DNA from: Confluentibacter sediminis
Lineage (GTDB): Bacteria; Bacteroidota; Bacteroidia; Flavobacteriales; Flavobacteriaceae
Direction: 5' to 3'
Length of the DNA stretch: 64,000 nt
NCBI RefSeq assembly: GCF_003258355.1
Contig: NZ_QKPO01000013.1
Coordinates: 62,001 to 126,000, forward strand
Below are positions 43,919-52,127 of the stretch, piece by piece (position 1 is the first letter of the stretch; every line of letters starts with the position of its first letter). A program made the translations under genes and the position numbers. The notes below the pieces were generated by a model. It ran no database searches, was not told the origin of the DNA, and saw only the letters and a program-made list of their open reading frames with translations.

Positions 43919-43942
43919 AAAGCTTCCTAAACGGGAAGCTTT
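43919..43942 (-). terminator. Intrinsic terminator after yajC
   Basis: AAAGCTTCC (43919-43927) pairs with GGAAGCTTT (43934-43942), 22 bp past the yajC stop, followed by TTTTTGTTTTTA on the minus strand. Confidence 0.8.
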
Positions 43943-43964
43943 CATTATCACTAATTATAGCATT

Positions 43965-44252
43965 TTATGCTGTAATTGCTTTATTAACTTTTTCTGTCAT
44001 TTCCATAGAAATTGATGAGCGTTCAAACTTCACTTTTCCAGACATTGTTTCAATTATACATGTACTGTCTTTGTCATTAAACTCTAAAATTTTTCCATGC
44101 AAACCACTTTTGGTGACGACTTTATCACCTTTTTTTAATTCTGCATTAAACTTTTTTTCTTTTTTTGCGCGTTTCATTTGTGGTGCAATCATAAAAAAAT
44201 ACACTACAACAAACATTAGTATTAGCGGAAAAAACTTTCCTAAATCTCCCAT
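43965..44252 (-). CDS. yajC: Preprotein translocase subunit YajC
   Basis: The 95-residue protein has one N-terminal membrane segment (FFPLILMFVVVYFFMIAPQM), then the YajC motif KKGDKVVTKSGLHGKI. It is an accessory of the SecDF complex. It lies 59 bp after the DUF1573 gene in the nusB-DUF1573-yajC group. Confidence 0.95.
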   Translation of the reverse strand: MGDLGKFFPLILMFVVVYFFMIAPQMKRAKKEKKFNAELKKGDKVVTKSGLHGKILEFNDKDSTCIIETMSGKVKFERSSISMEMTEKVNKAITA

Positions 44253-44311
44253 ATTTTATTTAATTAATCGTGATGATGGCCTTCGTGACCAGGTTGTGTA
44301 CTAAACTTAAC

Positions 44312-44815
44312 TTATTTTCCCGCATTCATAATGGATGTTGCATTTGGGGAAGTAGATGCCGTAGCATTTGCGCTTGGTTTAATAAACGCAGTTATATTGA
44401 CTGTTTCTGCACCTTTTTCTGTATTAGCTATTACCGTAATGGTCTTGGTTATTTTATTCGTACCACTTCCATTAAACTTAACAGTGAATTGCCCACTCTC
44501 ACCTTTTGCTAGCGGTTCTCTAGACCAATCTTGCGGTACTGTACAACCACATGAACTTTTAATATCTGTAATGACTAGAGGTGCATCACCTACATTTTTA
44601 TATTTAAACACCGTTTCTACAGGTACACCCGATGGTATTTCACCAAAGTCATGCTCTTTTTCTTCAAATTGAAGAATTGGAAATTGTCCTGAACTTGCAT
44701 CTCTTTCTGCAGCTACAACTACATTGGCTTCATTAATCTTTTTTGATGCATCTTCTTTACATGATGTAAATACCACTAAGCATAAGGCGCTTAATCCGAA
44801 AATCACTTTTTTCAT
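44312..44815 (-). CDS. DUF1573 lipoprotein
   Basis: Started at the ATG at 44815, which opens a lipoprotein signal (LCLVVFTSC, Cys19); 167 residues. Residues ~45-150 form the Ig-like DUF1573 domain: FEEKEHDFGEIPSGVPVETV, KYKNVGDAPLVITDI and the CGCT motif in SSCGCTVPQDWS. Members are exported and of unknown function. Two in-frame ATGs upstream add six residues at most. It belongs to the conserved nusB-DUF1573-yajC cluster. Confidence 0.9.
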   Translation of the reverse strand: MKKVIFGLSALCLVVFTSCKEDASKKINEANVVVAAERDASSGQFPILQFEEKEHDFGEIPSGVPVETVFKYKNVGDAPLVITDIKSSCGCTVPQDWSREPLAKGESGQFTVKFNGSGTNKITKTITVIANTEKGAETVNITAFIKPSANATASTSPNATSIMNAGK

Positions 44816-44901
44816 AATAGCTAATTTTATCATTTTATAGGTTTGTAAAAGTAGTAATTATTTAGTGTATTAGAAATTTTTATAGGTTTCTTAACAGAAA
44901 A

Positions 44902-45846
44902 CTATACCAAACCTCTTCCTATTTTATTTAATTTTCCACCTTCTTCATATTCTTTTACCAACTTATCTAAAATACCATTAATAAAAACACTGCTTTTTGG
45001 TGTTGAATATTCTTTAGCTATTTCCAAATATTCGTTTATTGTTACTTTAACAGGTATAGATGGGAAATTTTTAAGTTCACAAATAGCCATTTGCAACAAT
45101 ACAAAATCTACTGTAGCTATGCGGTCTGAATCCCAATTTTGGGTTTTTAACTCCACTTCTTTATTTAAAGCCGATTTGTTAAGAAGCGTTTTTCTAAATA
45201 AATCAATAGCAAATTGTTTGTCATCAACATCTTTATACAACTTAGGGATAAAATGACTTTCAGAATTTGAAGGTTTCGCTTTTCTTAGTAATTTTAAAAT
45301 GGTCGTATTTATAGTTGGAAGATCGTCTAACCAAGTTAGGTTTTTGTCTTCGATATATTCGTAAAGTTTATCGTTGGGTGCGATAACTTCTTTAAAAATG
45401 TCTACGATAAATTCTTTATCCTCCTTAAAACTGGACGTTCTGGTTTGTAAATAGTCTTTATATAAATCACTAGCCGTAATCGCTTTAAAAATAACATCAA
45501 CATATTCTGCATCTAACTCCCAATTGGTTATTTTATGCGTTTCTAATTGATTTTGAAGTTGTAGGTTTTCCTTAATTTGAAGTAGTAACTCATTATTCAC
45601 AAACTTTCTATTAGGATTTTTGTCTTCTTGAGTAGCTAAATGTTTCTTTTGCTTTTTCAGTAAATCTTCTTCGGCTCTTTTTTGCACTTCAATAAGAAGT
45701 GATATCAATAACAGGTATAAATTGTACATATTATCTATGCTAAAAAGCAAAAACTTTTGGTTTGGACTAAAATCGTCACTCTCACCTCCCTTAAAGGCAT
45801 AGATGGTTTGCATAACTTTCACACGAATATGTCTTCTATTCAGCAT
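44902..45846 (-). CDS. nusB: Transcription antitermination factor NusB
   Basis: The 314-residue protein starts with the NusB signature RRHIRVKVMQTIYAF and ends with the second half: DFVLLQMAICELKNFP and VTINEYLEIAKEYSTPKSSVFINGILDKL (quoted in parts). A ~150-residue insert lies between, typical of the long Bacteroidetes form. It binds BoxA RNA with S10 in antitermination of rRNA operons. It leads the nusB-DUF1573-yajC group. Confidence 0.95.
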   Translation of the reverse strand: MLNRRHIRVKVMQTIYAFKGGESDDFSPNQKFLLFSIDNMYNLYLLLISLLIEVQKRAEEDLLKKQKKHLATQEDKNPNRKFVNNELLLQIKENLQLQNQLETHKITNWELDAEYVDVIFKAITASDLYKDYLQTRTSSFKEDKEFIVDIFKEVIAPNDKLYEYIEDKNLTWLDDLPTINTTILKLLRKAKPSNSESHFIPKLYKDVDDKQFAIDLFRKTLLNKSALNKEVELKTQNWDSDRIATVDFVLLQMAICELKNFPSIPVKVTINEYLEIAKEYSTPKSSVFINGILDKLVKEYEEGGKLNKIGRGLV

Positions 45847-46018
45847 ATTTACAAAGAACTTAAATTAGAAAGATAAAATCATTTTTTCTTTTGAACGGCA
45901 AAAATAATACTATTTTAAAAAAAACAACTTCTATTTTGCTTTTTATTATTCATTATACTTTAGGGTATATTTAACAGTTAGCTATTCTGTGTAAAATGAA
46001 TTTATTGTTTTAAACATG

Positions 46019-46026
46019 TATCTTTG
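46019..46026 (+). promoter_or_regulatory. Bacteroidetes-type -7 element (TATCTTTG)
   Basis: TATCTTTG fits TAnnTTTG and ends 23 bp before the ATG at 46050. This places a transcript start close to the upstream GTG at 46038, which supports the ATG as the true start. Confidence 0.5.
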
Positions 46027-46049
46027 CTGTCTTATTAGTGAAGCCAACA

Positions 46050-47807
46050 ATGAAAGAATTAAAGCATCTCAATAAATACTTTTTAAAATACAAAACCCAT
46101 CTTGTAATTGGCATTATTATCACAATAATAGCTAGAATTTTTTTGCTTTATACACCACGTTATGTAAAACGTATTTTTGAAGTTGTTGAAAAATACAATG
46201 AGGGCGCAAACACTGGTAATAGAACCATCCAAGGTGAACTTGGTGAAATTATCCTTTACATCATTGGTGCAGCTATTATTGCTGGTATTCTTACTTTTTT
46301 TATGCGTCAGACTATCATTAATGTCTCGCGTTACATTGAATACGATTTAAAAAATGAAGTATACGATCATTACCAAAAACTCTCTTTAAACTTTTATAAA
46401 AACAACAGAACGGGCGATTTAATGAACCGTATTAGTGAAGATGTTAGCCGTGTACGTATGTATGCTGGCCCTGCTATCATGTACAGTATTAATACCATTG
46501 CTCTCTTTGTTATAGCCTTGGCATATATGTTTAATGAGGCTCCCATGCTTACTATATACACCATTATACCGTTGCCTATTTTATCTTTCGCTATCTATAA
46601 ATTAAGCAAAGAAATACACAAGCGTAGTACCATAGTACAGCAATATTTATCAAAACTATCATCATTCACACAAGAAACATTTAGTGGTATTTCAGTAATA
46701 AAAGCTTATAGCATTGAAGCTCAAACCTCAGCTAATTTTGATGAACTTTCTACAACAAATAAAGAAAAACAGATACATCTGGTAAGTATTGAGGCCTTAT
46801 TTTTCCCTATGATGATTTTGCTTATTGGGGTTAGTAATTTATTGGTTATTTATATTGGTGGTAAACAATATATTAATGGCGACATTGAGAGTTTAGGTAC
46901 CATAGCAGAGTTTATTATTTATGTAAACATGCTTACATGGCCAGTCGCTACAGTTGGTTGGGTTACTTCTATCGTACAACAAGCCGAGGCTTCACAAAAA
47001 CGTATTAATGAATTTTTGACTATTGAACCTGAAATAAAAAACACGGTTGAAACACATACACATGTTATTGGCGATATTACTTTCAATAATGTGTTTTTTA
47101 AGTATGATGACACCAATATCGAAGCCTTAAAAGGTGTGAGCTTCAGTATAAAGGCAGGAGAAACCTTGGCTATTATAGGAAAAACAGGCTCAGGAAAATC
47201 TACCATCTTAGAATTAATAGGAAGACTATATGATATTGATGCAGGTTCCATACTCATTGATGGCATCGAAATAAATCAACATAATTTACAAGATTTAAGA
47301 AATAGTATTGGTTATGTCCCTCAAGAAGCTTTTCTATTTTCAGACACCATAAAAAACAATATTAAATTCGGAAAAGAAGACGCAACGGACGATGATGTTA
47401 TTGAAGCTGCAAAAAAAGCACATGTCCATAAAAATATTATTAAATTTAATCACGGTTACGACACCATTCTTGGTGAACGAGGTATTACGCTTTCTGGTGG
47501 ACAAAAACAACGTATCTCCATTGCACGAGCTGTTATAAAATCACCCAAGGTTTTACTATTTGACGATTGTTTATCGGCTGTAGACACAGAAACAGAAGAA
47601 AAAATATTGAAGAATCTCTATCAAATTACTTCAGACAAAACAACAGTTTTAGTGAGTCACAGAGTATCATCTACTAAAAATGCCGATAAAATAATTGTAT
47701 TAGAGGATGGGAAAATAGTCCAAGAAGGTACTCACGACACCTTAATAAATAGGGATGGTTATTACAAACACCTTTATTTAAAGCAACTAAGCGAAACAGC
47801 CTCTTAA
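46050..47807 (+). CDS. ABC-type exporter, fused permease and ATPase
   Basis: The 585-residue protein (ATG at 46050; a GTG at 46038 adds four residues) has six membrane segments in the first ~320 residues (type I exporter fold), then the nucleotide-binding domain: Walker A IIGKTGSGKSTILEL, signature LSGGQKQRISIARAV, H-loop VSHR. Walker B ends LLFDDCLSAVD, with aspartate in place of the usual catalytic glutamate, as in the degenerate half of heterodimeric exporters (MdlA/BmrC type). No partner half is in the window. Probably a lipid or drug exporter; the substrate is unknown. Confidence 0.92.
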   Translation: MKELKHLNKYFLKYKTHLVIGIIITIIARIFLLYTPRYVKRIFEVVEKYNEGANTGNRTIQGELGEIILYIIGAAIIAGILTFFMRQTIINVSRYIEYDLKNEVYDHYQKLSLNFYKNNRTGDLMNRISEDVSRVRMYAGPAIMYSINTIALFVIALAYMFNEAPMLTIYTIIPLPILSFAIYKLSKEIHKRSTIVQQYLSKLSSFTQETFSGISVIKAYSIEAQTSANFDELSTTNKEKQIHLVSIEALFFPMMILLIGVSNLLVIYIGGKQYINGDIESLGTIAEFIIYVNMLTWPVATVGWVTSIVQQAEASQKRINEFLTIEPEIKNTVETHTHVIGDITFNNVFFKYDDTNIEALKGVSFSIKAGETLAIIGKTGSGKSTILELIGRLYDIDAGSILIDGIEINQHNLQDLRNSIGYVPQEAFLFSDTIKNNIKFGKEDATDDDVIEAAKKAHVHKNIIKFNHGYDTILGERGITLSGGQKQRISIARAVIKSPKVLLFDDCLSAVDTETEEKILKNLYQITSDKTTVLVSHRVSSTKNADKIIVLEDGKIVQEGTHDTLINRDGYYKHLYLKQLSETAS

Positions 47808-47960
47808 CCAAACCATTTCATGCCTTTTTTTTGAAATTTATATTATTATAACCAATTAATACTGTGGCTATTAAAAAGAAAGCATGTAATTTGTTGTTTT
47901 GTATGTATTTTTTTTAGATTTTTGATACTATTAATGATAATACTATAAAATTCGATAACT

Positions 47961-48341
47961 ATGAATTCAAATGACATGATGGAGAAAGAGGAGATTTTTT
48001 CTAAAGTATTAAGAGCGGGAAGACGTACATACTTTTTTGATGTAAGAGCTACTAAAGCTGAAGATTACTACCTTACAATTACAGAAAGTAAAAAGTTTAC
48101 TAATGATGATGGTTCTTTCCATTACAAAAAGCACAAAATATATATTTACAAAGAAGACTTTTCTGAATTTAAAGATATTCTAACAGAAATGACCGAATAT
48201 ATTATTGATGAAAAAGGTGATGAAGTGATTAGTGAGCGCCATCAAAAAGATTTCAAAAAAGAAAGCGATTCCGACGAGGATTCTTCAATTTCAGATAAGT
48301 CTGTAGAAAGTTTTACAGATATTGATTTTGATGATATATAA
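47961..48341 (+). CDS. PUR-domain DNA/RNA-binding protein (DUF3276)
   Basis: The 126-residue protein has the DUF3276/PUR-alpha-like repeat: KVLRAGRRTYFFDVRATKAE, LTITESKKF, then HKIYIYKEDF, and an acidic serine-rich tail (SDEDSSISDKSVE). The bacterial PUR protein of Borrelia binds single-stranded nucleic acid and regulates transcription. Single gene between the exporter and csaA, with its own terminator. The acidic tail is typical of this family in flavobacteria. Confidence 0.9.
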   Translation: MNSNDMMEKEEIFSKVLRAGRRTYFFDVRATKAEDYYLTITESKKFTNDDGSFHYKKHKIYIYKEDFSEFKDILTEMTEYIIDEKGDEVISERHQKDFKKESDSDEDSSISDKSVESFTDIDFDDI

Positions 48342-48366
48342 ACATCTTAATGAATAAAAAATTAAG

Positions 48367-48397
48367 ACCGCAACTTTTAAAGTTAGCGGTTTTTTTA
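48367..48397 (+). terminator. Intrinsic terminator after the PUR gene
   Basis: ACCGC (48367-48371) pairs with GCGGT (48386-48390) and inner AACTTT with AAAGTT, followed by TTTTTTTATTT. Confidence 0.75.
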
Positions 48398-48407
48398 TTT
48401 GAAAACA

Positions 48408-48743
48408 TCAACTTACTACACTTCCATTTACAACCTTATTTTCCGGATTTAAAAGCATCACATCTTTCCCATTCACAGCTCCTAACACCAAACATTCACT
48501 CATAAATTTGGCAATCTGTTTTTTAGGAAAATTAACCACAGCAACAATTTGCCTCTGTAACAAATCTTCTTTTTTATACAACGTTGTTATTTGCGCAGAT
48601 GATTTTTTAATTCCTAAATCCCCAAAATCAATAGTTAATTGAAAGGCTGGCTTTTTAGCTTCAGGAAAATCATTAACCTCAATGATCGTTCCCACACGCA
48701 AATCTATTTTTGTAAAATCCTCAAAAGTTATCATACTATCCAT
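48408..48743 (-). CDS. csaA: CsaA-type tRNA-binding domain protein
   Basis: The 111-residue protein is a single EMAP/OB-fold tRNA-binding domain: FTKIDLRVGTIIEVNDFPEA, KKSSAQITTLYKKEDL, LLQRQIVAVVNFPKKQI and FMSECLVLGA. CsaA proteins act as secretion-related chaperones in Bacillus and bind tRNA. Length is normal. Confidence 0.92.
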   Translation of the reverse strand: MDSMITFEDFTKIDLRVGTIIEVNDFPEAKKPAFQLTIDFGDLGIKKSSAQITTLYKKEDLLQRQIVAVVNFPKKQIAKFMSECLVLGAVNGKDVMLLNPENKVVNGSVVS

Positions 48744-48789
48744 TTTTTAAAAATACAAATTATCACGAACTTTGAGAAAAATAAATTTC

Positions 48790-49353
48790 ATGGCAAATAC
48801 TCCTTCAAATATGCTTCCTTTAGGAACCAAGGCCCCTAGTTTTAACCTGTTGGATACAGTAAGCGACAATCTGTTGAGTTTACAAAATCTGAAAGGTAAA
48901 CAAGGCACTGTTATTATGTTCATCTGTAATCATTGTCCATTTGTGCTTCACGTCAATAATCAATTGGTTAAAATTGCCCATGACTATTCAAAAAAAGGAA
49001 TCTCATTTATTGCTATTTCCAGCAACGATGCTGTTAACTATCCACAAGACGGTCCAGAAAAAATGACAATTCAAGCAAAAAATGAACAGTATCCGTTTCC
49101 ATATTTATATGATGAAAGCCAAGATGTTGCTAAAGCTTATGATGCTGCTTGCACTCCAGATATTTATCTTTTTGATGCGGATTTAAAATTAAATTATAGA
49201 GGACAATTAGATGATTCTAGACCTGGAAATGGCATTCCTGTTACAGGAGACGATTTACGACATGCATTAGATTGCTTGATTGAGAATAAAGAAAACACCC
49301 AATTACAAAAACCAAGTATTGGCTGTAATATTAAATGGAAGACCCCTTCGTGA
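48790..49353 (+). CDS. Thioredoxin-family protein with CNHC motif
   Basis: Read from the ATG at 48790 (187 aa), because the longer frame opens with TTG. It has the AhpC/TSA-like fold: PLGTKAPSFNLLDTVSDN, the active-site motif FICNHCPFVLHV (Cys-Asn-His-Cys), and ACTPDIYLFDADLKLNYRGQ. This class is cytosolic (no signal) and of uncertain substrate; the CNHCP motif is its hallmark. It is divergent from csaA. Confidence 0.88.
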   Translation: MANTPSNMLPLGTKAPSFNLLDTVSDNLLSLQNLKGKQGTVIMFICNHCPFVLHVNNQLVKIAHDYSKKGISFIAISSNDAVNYPQDGPEKMTIQAKNEQYPFPYLYDESQDVAKAYDAACTPDIYLFDADLKLNYRGQLDDSRPGNGIPVTGDDLRHALDCLIENKENTQLQKPSIGCNIKWKTPS

Positions 49354-49384
49354 ATCCTTCTCAAAAAGAAGACTGATCTTTTTT

Positions 49385-49867
49385 TTATAAAATCAATTCC
49401 CAGAAACCAACATCAAGCCATTTGTTGAATTTAAATCCAACTTCTTTAAAATGCGCCACTTGTTTAAAGCCTAATTTTTCATGAAGTTTTACACTAGGTT
49501 CATTTGGCAAGGTAAGTCCACCAATAACAGCGTGATAGTTTTGTTCTTTTAAGGTTTTTAATAATTCACTGTATAATTTTGTGCCAATTGCTTTTCCTTG
49601 TACATCATTTTTTAAGTAAATAGTGGTTTCAACAGTATTTTTATAAGCTGGCTTTTGTCTAAATATGTTAGCATAGGCATAGCCTAAAATATGATCATCT
49701 TCTTCAAAAACAATAAAAGGATACTGAGACGAAATACTTTGTATTCTATCTTTAAAATCGTTTTCTGAAAAAGGAATTTCATCAAAAGTTACAATAGAAT
49801 TTAATACATAATAATTATAAATATCAACCATTTGCTGGGCATCATGTATGTCCGCTTCTCTTATCAT
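49385..49867 (-). CDS. GNAT N-acetyltransferase (phosphinothricin acetyltransferase-like)
   Basis: The 160-residue protein (ATG at 49867; a TTG upstream adds three residues) has the family motifs MIREADIHDAQQMVDIYN, TFDEIPFSENDF, YAYANIFRQKPAYKNTVETT, the CoA-binding loop in GKAIGTKLYSEL, and GGLTLPNEPSVKLHEKLGF. Such enzymes acetylate amines such as phosphinothricin or methionine sulfoximine; the natural substrate is often unknown. Its ATG overlaps the stop of the DinB-like gene (ATGA), so the two are coupled. Confidence 0.9.
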   Translation of the reverse strand: MIREADIHDAQQMVDIYNYYVLNSIVTFDEIPFSENDFKDRIQSISSQYPFIVFEEDDHILGYAYANIFRQKPAYKNTVETTIYLKNDVQGKAIGTKLYSELLKTLKEQNYHAVIGGLTLPNEPSVKLHEKLGFKQVAHFKEVGFKFNKWLDVGFWELIL

Positions 49868-50412
49868 GACAACCAATTTTTACGTATTAACAAATTTTCA
49901 ATATGCATATAATGATGATTACCATGCCATGCATAGGTAGCCAAATTTCTTTTTAAGGATATTTCGCTTTTTGTTTCTGGGTGAATGAAACATTTGTTTA
50001 AATCGTCATCCGTTAACCTTTTCAATAAATAAACCAGTTTAAAATGAACAGCTTTTAAATGTTGTAATGACATCTCTATGGGAGCCGATTTGGAGTCTTC
50101 TAATGCAGCCCATCTATCTTCATGATATGCTTTAATTAAAGGTTTGTCTTCCGTTAACGCCCATTTGAAGCGTGTATAACTGTGATGATGACTATCGGAT
50201 ATATGGTGAATGGTTTGCCTCACTGTCCAACCATTGGGTCTATAAGGCGTATCTAACTGTTGATCTGATAGATTCTTTACGAGGTCTCTTAATTTTTCGG
50301 GGAAATATTCTAATATTGAAATCCAATTTTGAATCTGCTCATTAGTAACAGTATCTGGGAAATTAAATTTTCCGATAGGATACTTTAGATTTTGTAGTTC
50401 TTCAGGTGTCAT
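49864..50412 (-). CDS. YfiT/DinB-fold putative metal-dependent hydrolase (bacillithiol transferase-like)
   Basis: The 182-residue protein has the DinB/YfiT four-helix fold: YPIGKFNFPDTVTNEQIQNW, then RPNGWTVRQTIHHISDSHHH and a C-terminal TYAWHGNHHYMHIENL. The conserved histidines could bind a divalent metal. YfiT-like proteins include bacillithiol S-transferases. It is followed, with a 4-bp overlap, by the GNAT gene, suggesting a joint detoxification role (inference). Confidence 0.88.
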   Translation of the reverse strand: MTPEELQNLKYPIGKFNFPDTVTNEQIQNWISILEYFPEKLRDLVKNLSDQQLDTPYRPNGWTVRQTIHHISDSHHHSYTRFKWALTEDKPLIKAYHEDRWAALEDSKSAPIEMSLQHLKAVHFKLVYLLKRLTDDDLNKCFIHPETKSEISLKRNLATYAWHGNHHYMHIENLLIRKNWLS

Positions 50413-50421
50413 AAAAACAAA

Positions 50422-50847
50422 TTACTCTTCTATCTCAATCATATTATTTCTAACCCAGCTAATGGCTTCAAAAATGGAATTAAATCTTTTTATTTTTTTA
50501 CTGAAAAATAGTTTTTCAACCATATAATTCATACCCCCTAATTTACTATTTGATACAATACAATATGCTTTTAAAGTATAGGCTTTTTTAAAAAATTTCA
50601 ACCAATCTGCTGCTACAACAGAATATGAGTTGATCCGATTTGATATATAAACCAAGTCCTTGCCATCGGTTTCTAAAAACGCAACTACATCTTCAACAAT
50701 TACTTTTCCGCAATCTTCCCAATTGAATGTAACTGCTTCATTGATTTCAGAAACTAAAAAACCATTAAATATAAAAACATTCCCAAATGGGTAATTTAAT
50801 TCTTTAATAATTTCCGAAAACAGCTCTGTTTGTCTTATACTTAACAT
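50422..50847 (-). CDS. Small cytosolic protein, possibly STAS/SpoIIAA-like, function unknown
   Basis: From the ATG at 50847 (141 aa); the longer frame opens with TTG. The sequence contains FPFGN-type strands (NYPFGNVFIFNGFLVSEIN), DGKDLVYISNRINSYSVVAA and KAYCIVSNSKLGGM. The alternation of strands and helices resembles SpoIIAA/STAS-SEC14-like small proteins, but I am not sure. It ends 10 bp before the YfiT gene, so it may belong to that operon. Confidence 0.6.
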   Translation of the reverse strand: MLSIRQTELFSEIIKELNYPFGNVFIFNGFLVSEINEAVTFNWEDCGKVIVEDVVAFLETDGKDLVYISNRINSYSVVAADWLKFFKKAYTLKAYCIVSNSKLGGMNYMVEKLFFSKKIKRFNSIFEAISWVRNNMIEIEE

Positions 50848-50936
50848 AGTCGTTAAATTATCTAAGAAAACTGGTAAACACAAAAATAGTCGCTAAAGAA
50901 TAAAATAATCAGACAAACTAAAATTCTTACATAAAA

Positions 50937-50960
50937 AAAGCACTTTAAATAAAGTGCTTT
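50937..50960 (-). terminator. Intrinsic terminator after the cyclophilin-FKBP gene
   Basis: AAAGCACTTT (50937-50946) pairs with AAAGTGCTTT (50951-50960), 30 bp past the stop at 50990. On the minus strand it is followed by TTTT. Confidence 0.8.
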
Positions 50961-50989
50961 AAATATAAATTTGTAAAAATTTGCATGTT

Positions 50990-51922
50990 TTATTTAACAT
51001 CCATCAATTCAACATCAAAAACCAAAGTGGCATTTGGAGGAATTACACCACCGGCACCGGCACTTCCATAAGCCAAATCGCTTGGTATCACAAAACGAGC
51101 TTTATCTCCAACTTTTAACAATCCAACACCTTCATCCCAACCTGGAATCACTTGGCCTACACCTAAAGCAAAATCAATGGGCTGGTTACGTTTATACGAA
51201 GAATCGAACACGGTTCCATCGATTAATTGTCCTTTATAATGAACAGATACTTTTTTACCTTTTTCAGCTTTTTTACCATCCCCCTTTTGAAGAATTTGAT
51301 AACGTAAGCCACTGGATGTTTTGTTAAAACCAGCTGCTAATTTTTCCAACTCTGCTTCAGATTTCGCTTTTTCTTCTTCCAGTCTTTTCTGTCTCGAACC
51401 TTCAAATGTTCTAAAAGCTTCAACCGCATTAAAAGCTTCGGCATCTGCTCCTACCCTAACTATTTCTAAACTTTCTATAACATCACCTTGCGCAATAGCA
51501 TCAACAACATCTTGACCTGAAACAACTTTACCAAAAACCGTATGCTTACCATTTAACCAGGCCGTTTCTGTATGAGTTATGAAAAATTGACTTCCATTGG
51601 TTCCAGGACCAGCATTTGCCATGGATAAAACTCCAGGACCATCATGTTTTAAATCTGGATGAAACTCATCATCAAATTTATACCCTGGACCACCTGCTCC
51701 TGAACCTTGTGGACAGCCACCTTGTATCATAAAATCTGGAATTACTCTATGGAATTTCAATCCATCATAATATGGTTTTCCTTGCGGTTTTACTTTGTTT
51801 TCTAAATTTCCTTCAGCTAAAGCAACAAAGTTACCAACTGTTCCAGGTGTTTTCTTGTATTCTAAAGCCACCAGAATTTCACCTTTTGTAGTATTAAATT
51901 TTGCGTATAATCCGTCTTTCAT
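50990..51922 (-). CDS. Dual-domain peptidyl-prolyl isomerase: cyclophilin fused to FKBP
   Basis: The 310-residue protein starts at the ATG at 51922 (a GTG lies one codon before). Residues ~1-165 are a cyclophilin domain ([34 protein letters not shown]). A charged helical linker (~170-210) leads to an FKBP domain ([47 protein letters not shown]) at ~215-310. There is no signal peptide, so it is probably cytosolic. Such cyclophilin-FKBP fusions are known in a few flavobacteria and in apicomplexans. It likely has both activities. Own terminator downstream. Confidence 0.93.
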   Translation of the reverse strand: MKDGLYAKFNTTKGEILVALEYKKTPGTVGNFVALAEGNLENKVKPQGKPYYDGLKFHRVIPDFMIQGGCPQGSGAGGPGYKFDDEFHPDLKHDGPGVLSMANAGPGTNGSQFFITHTETAWLNGKHTVFGKVVSGQDVVDAIAQGDVIESLEIVRVGADAEAFNAVEAFRTFEGSRQKRLEEEKAKSEAELEKLAAGFNKTSSGLRYQILQKGDGKKAEKGKKVSVHYKGQLIDGTVFDSSYKRNQPIDFALGVGQVIPGWDEGVGLLKVGDKARFVIPSDLAYGSAGAGGVIPPNATLVFDVELMDVK

Positions 51923-51957
51923 CACGTTCGTTTTTAATGAGGTGTAAAGATAACAAG

Positions 51958-51989
51958 GATTTACGAATTACGATTTAGGATTTAGGATT
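51958..51989. repeat. GATTTACGA-type repeat
   Basis: The run GATTTACGAATTACGATTTA and following GGATTTAGGATT are units of the same kind as at 22998-23027. Both lie 35-40 bp upstream of a minus-strand start (the isomerase here, rimO there). The rest of the 205-bp spacer before recQ is unremarkable. Confidence 0.5.
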
Positions 51990-52127
51990 TTTTAAAAGAA
52001 GTTACTATGTACAAAAAAGTTATAAAGTTGTAAAATTAATCGAAGAAGCCTCTAAGTTAATAAACAACAAAGTTTGCTTACTTTTTTTCACTTTGAAGCT
52101 CTGCGACTCTTTACTTTGTCCTTAAAA

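Noticed and set aside
49340-49384. Possible terminator between the thioredoxin and GNAT genes
   Set aside because: The stem is short and imperfect; no confident fold.
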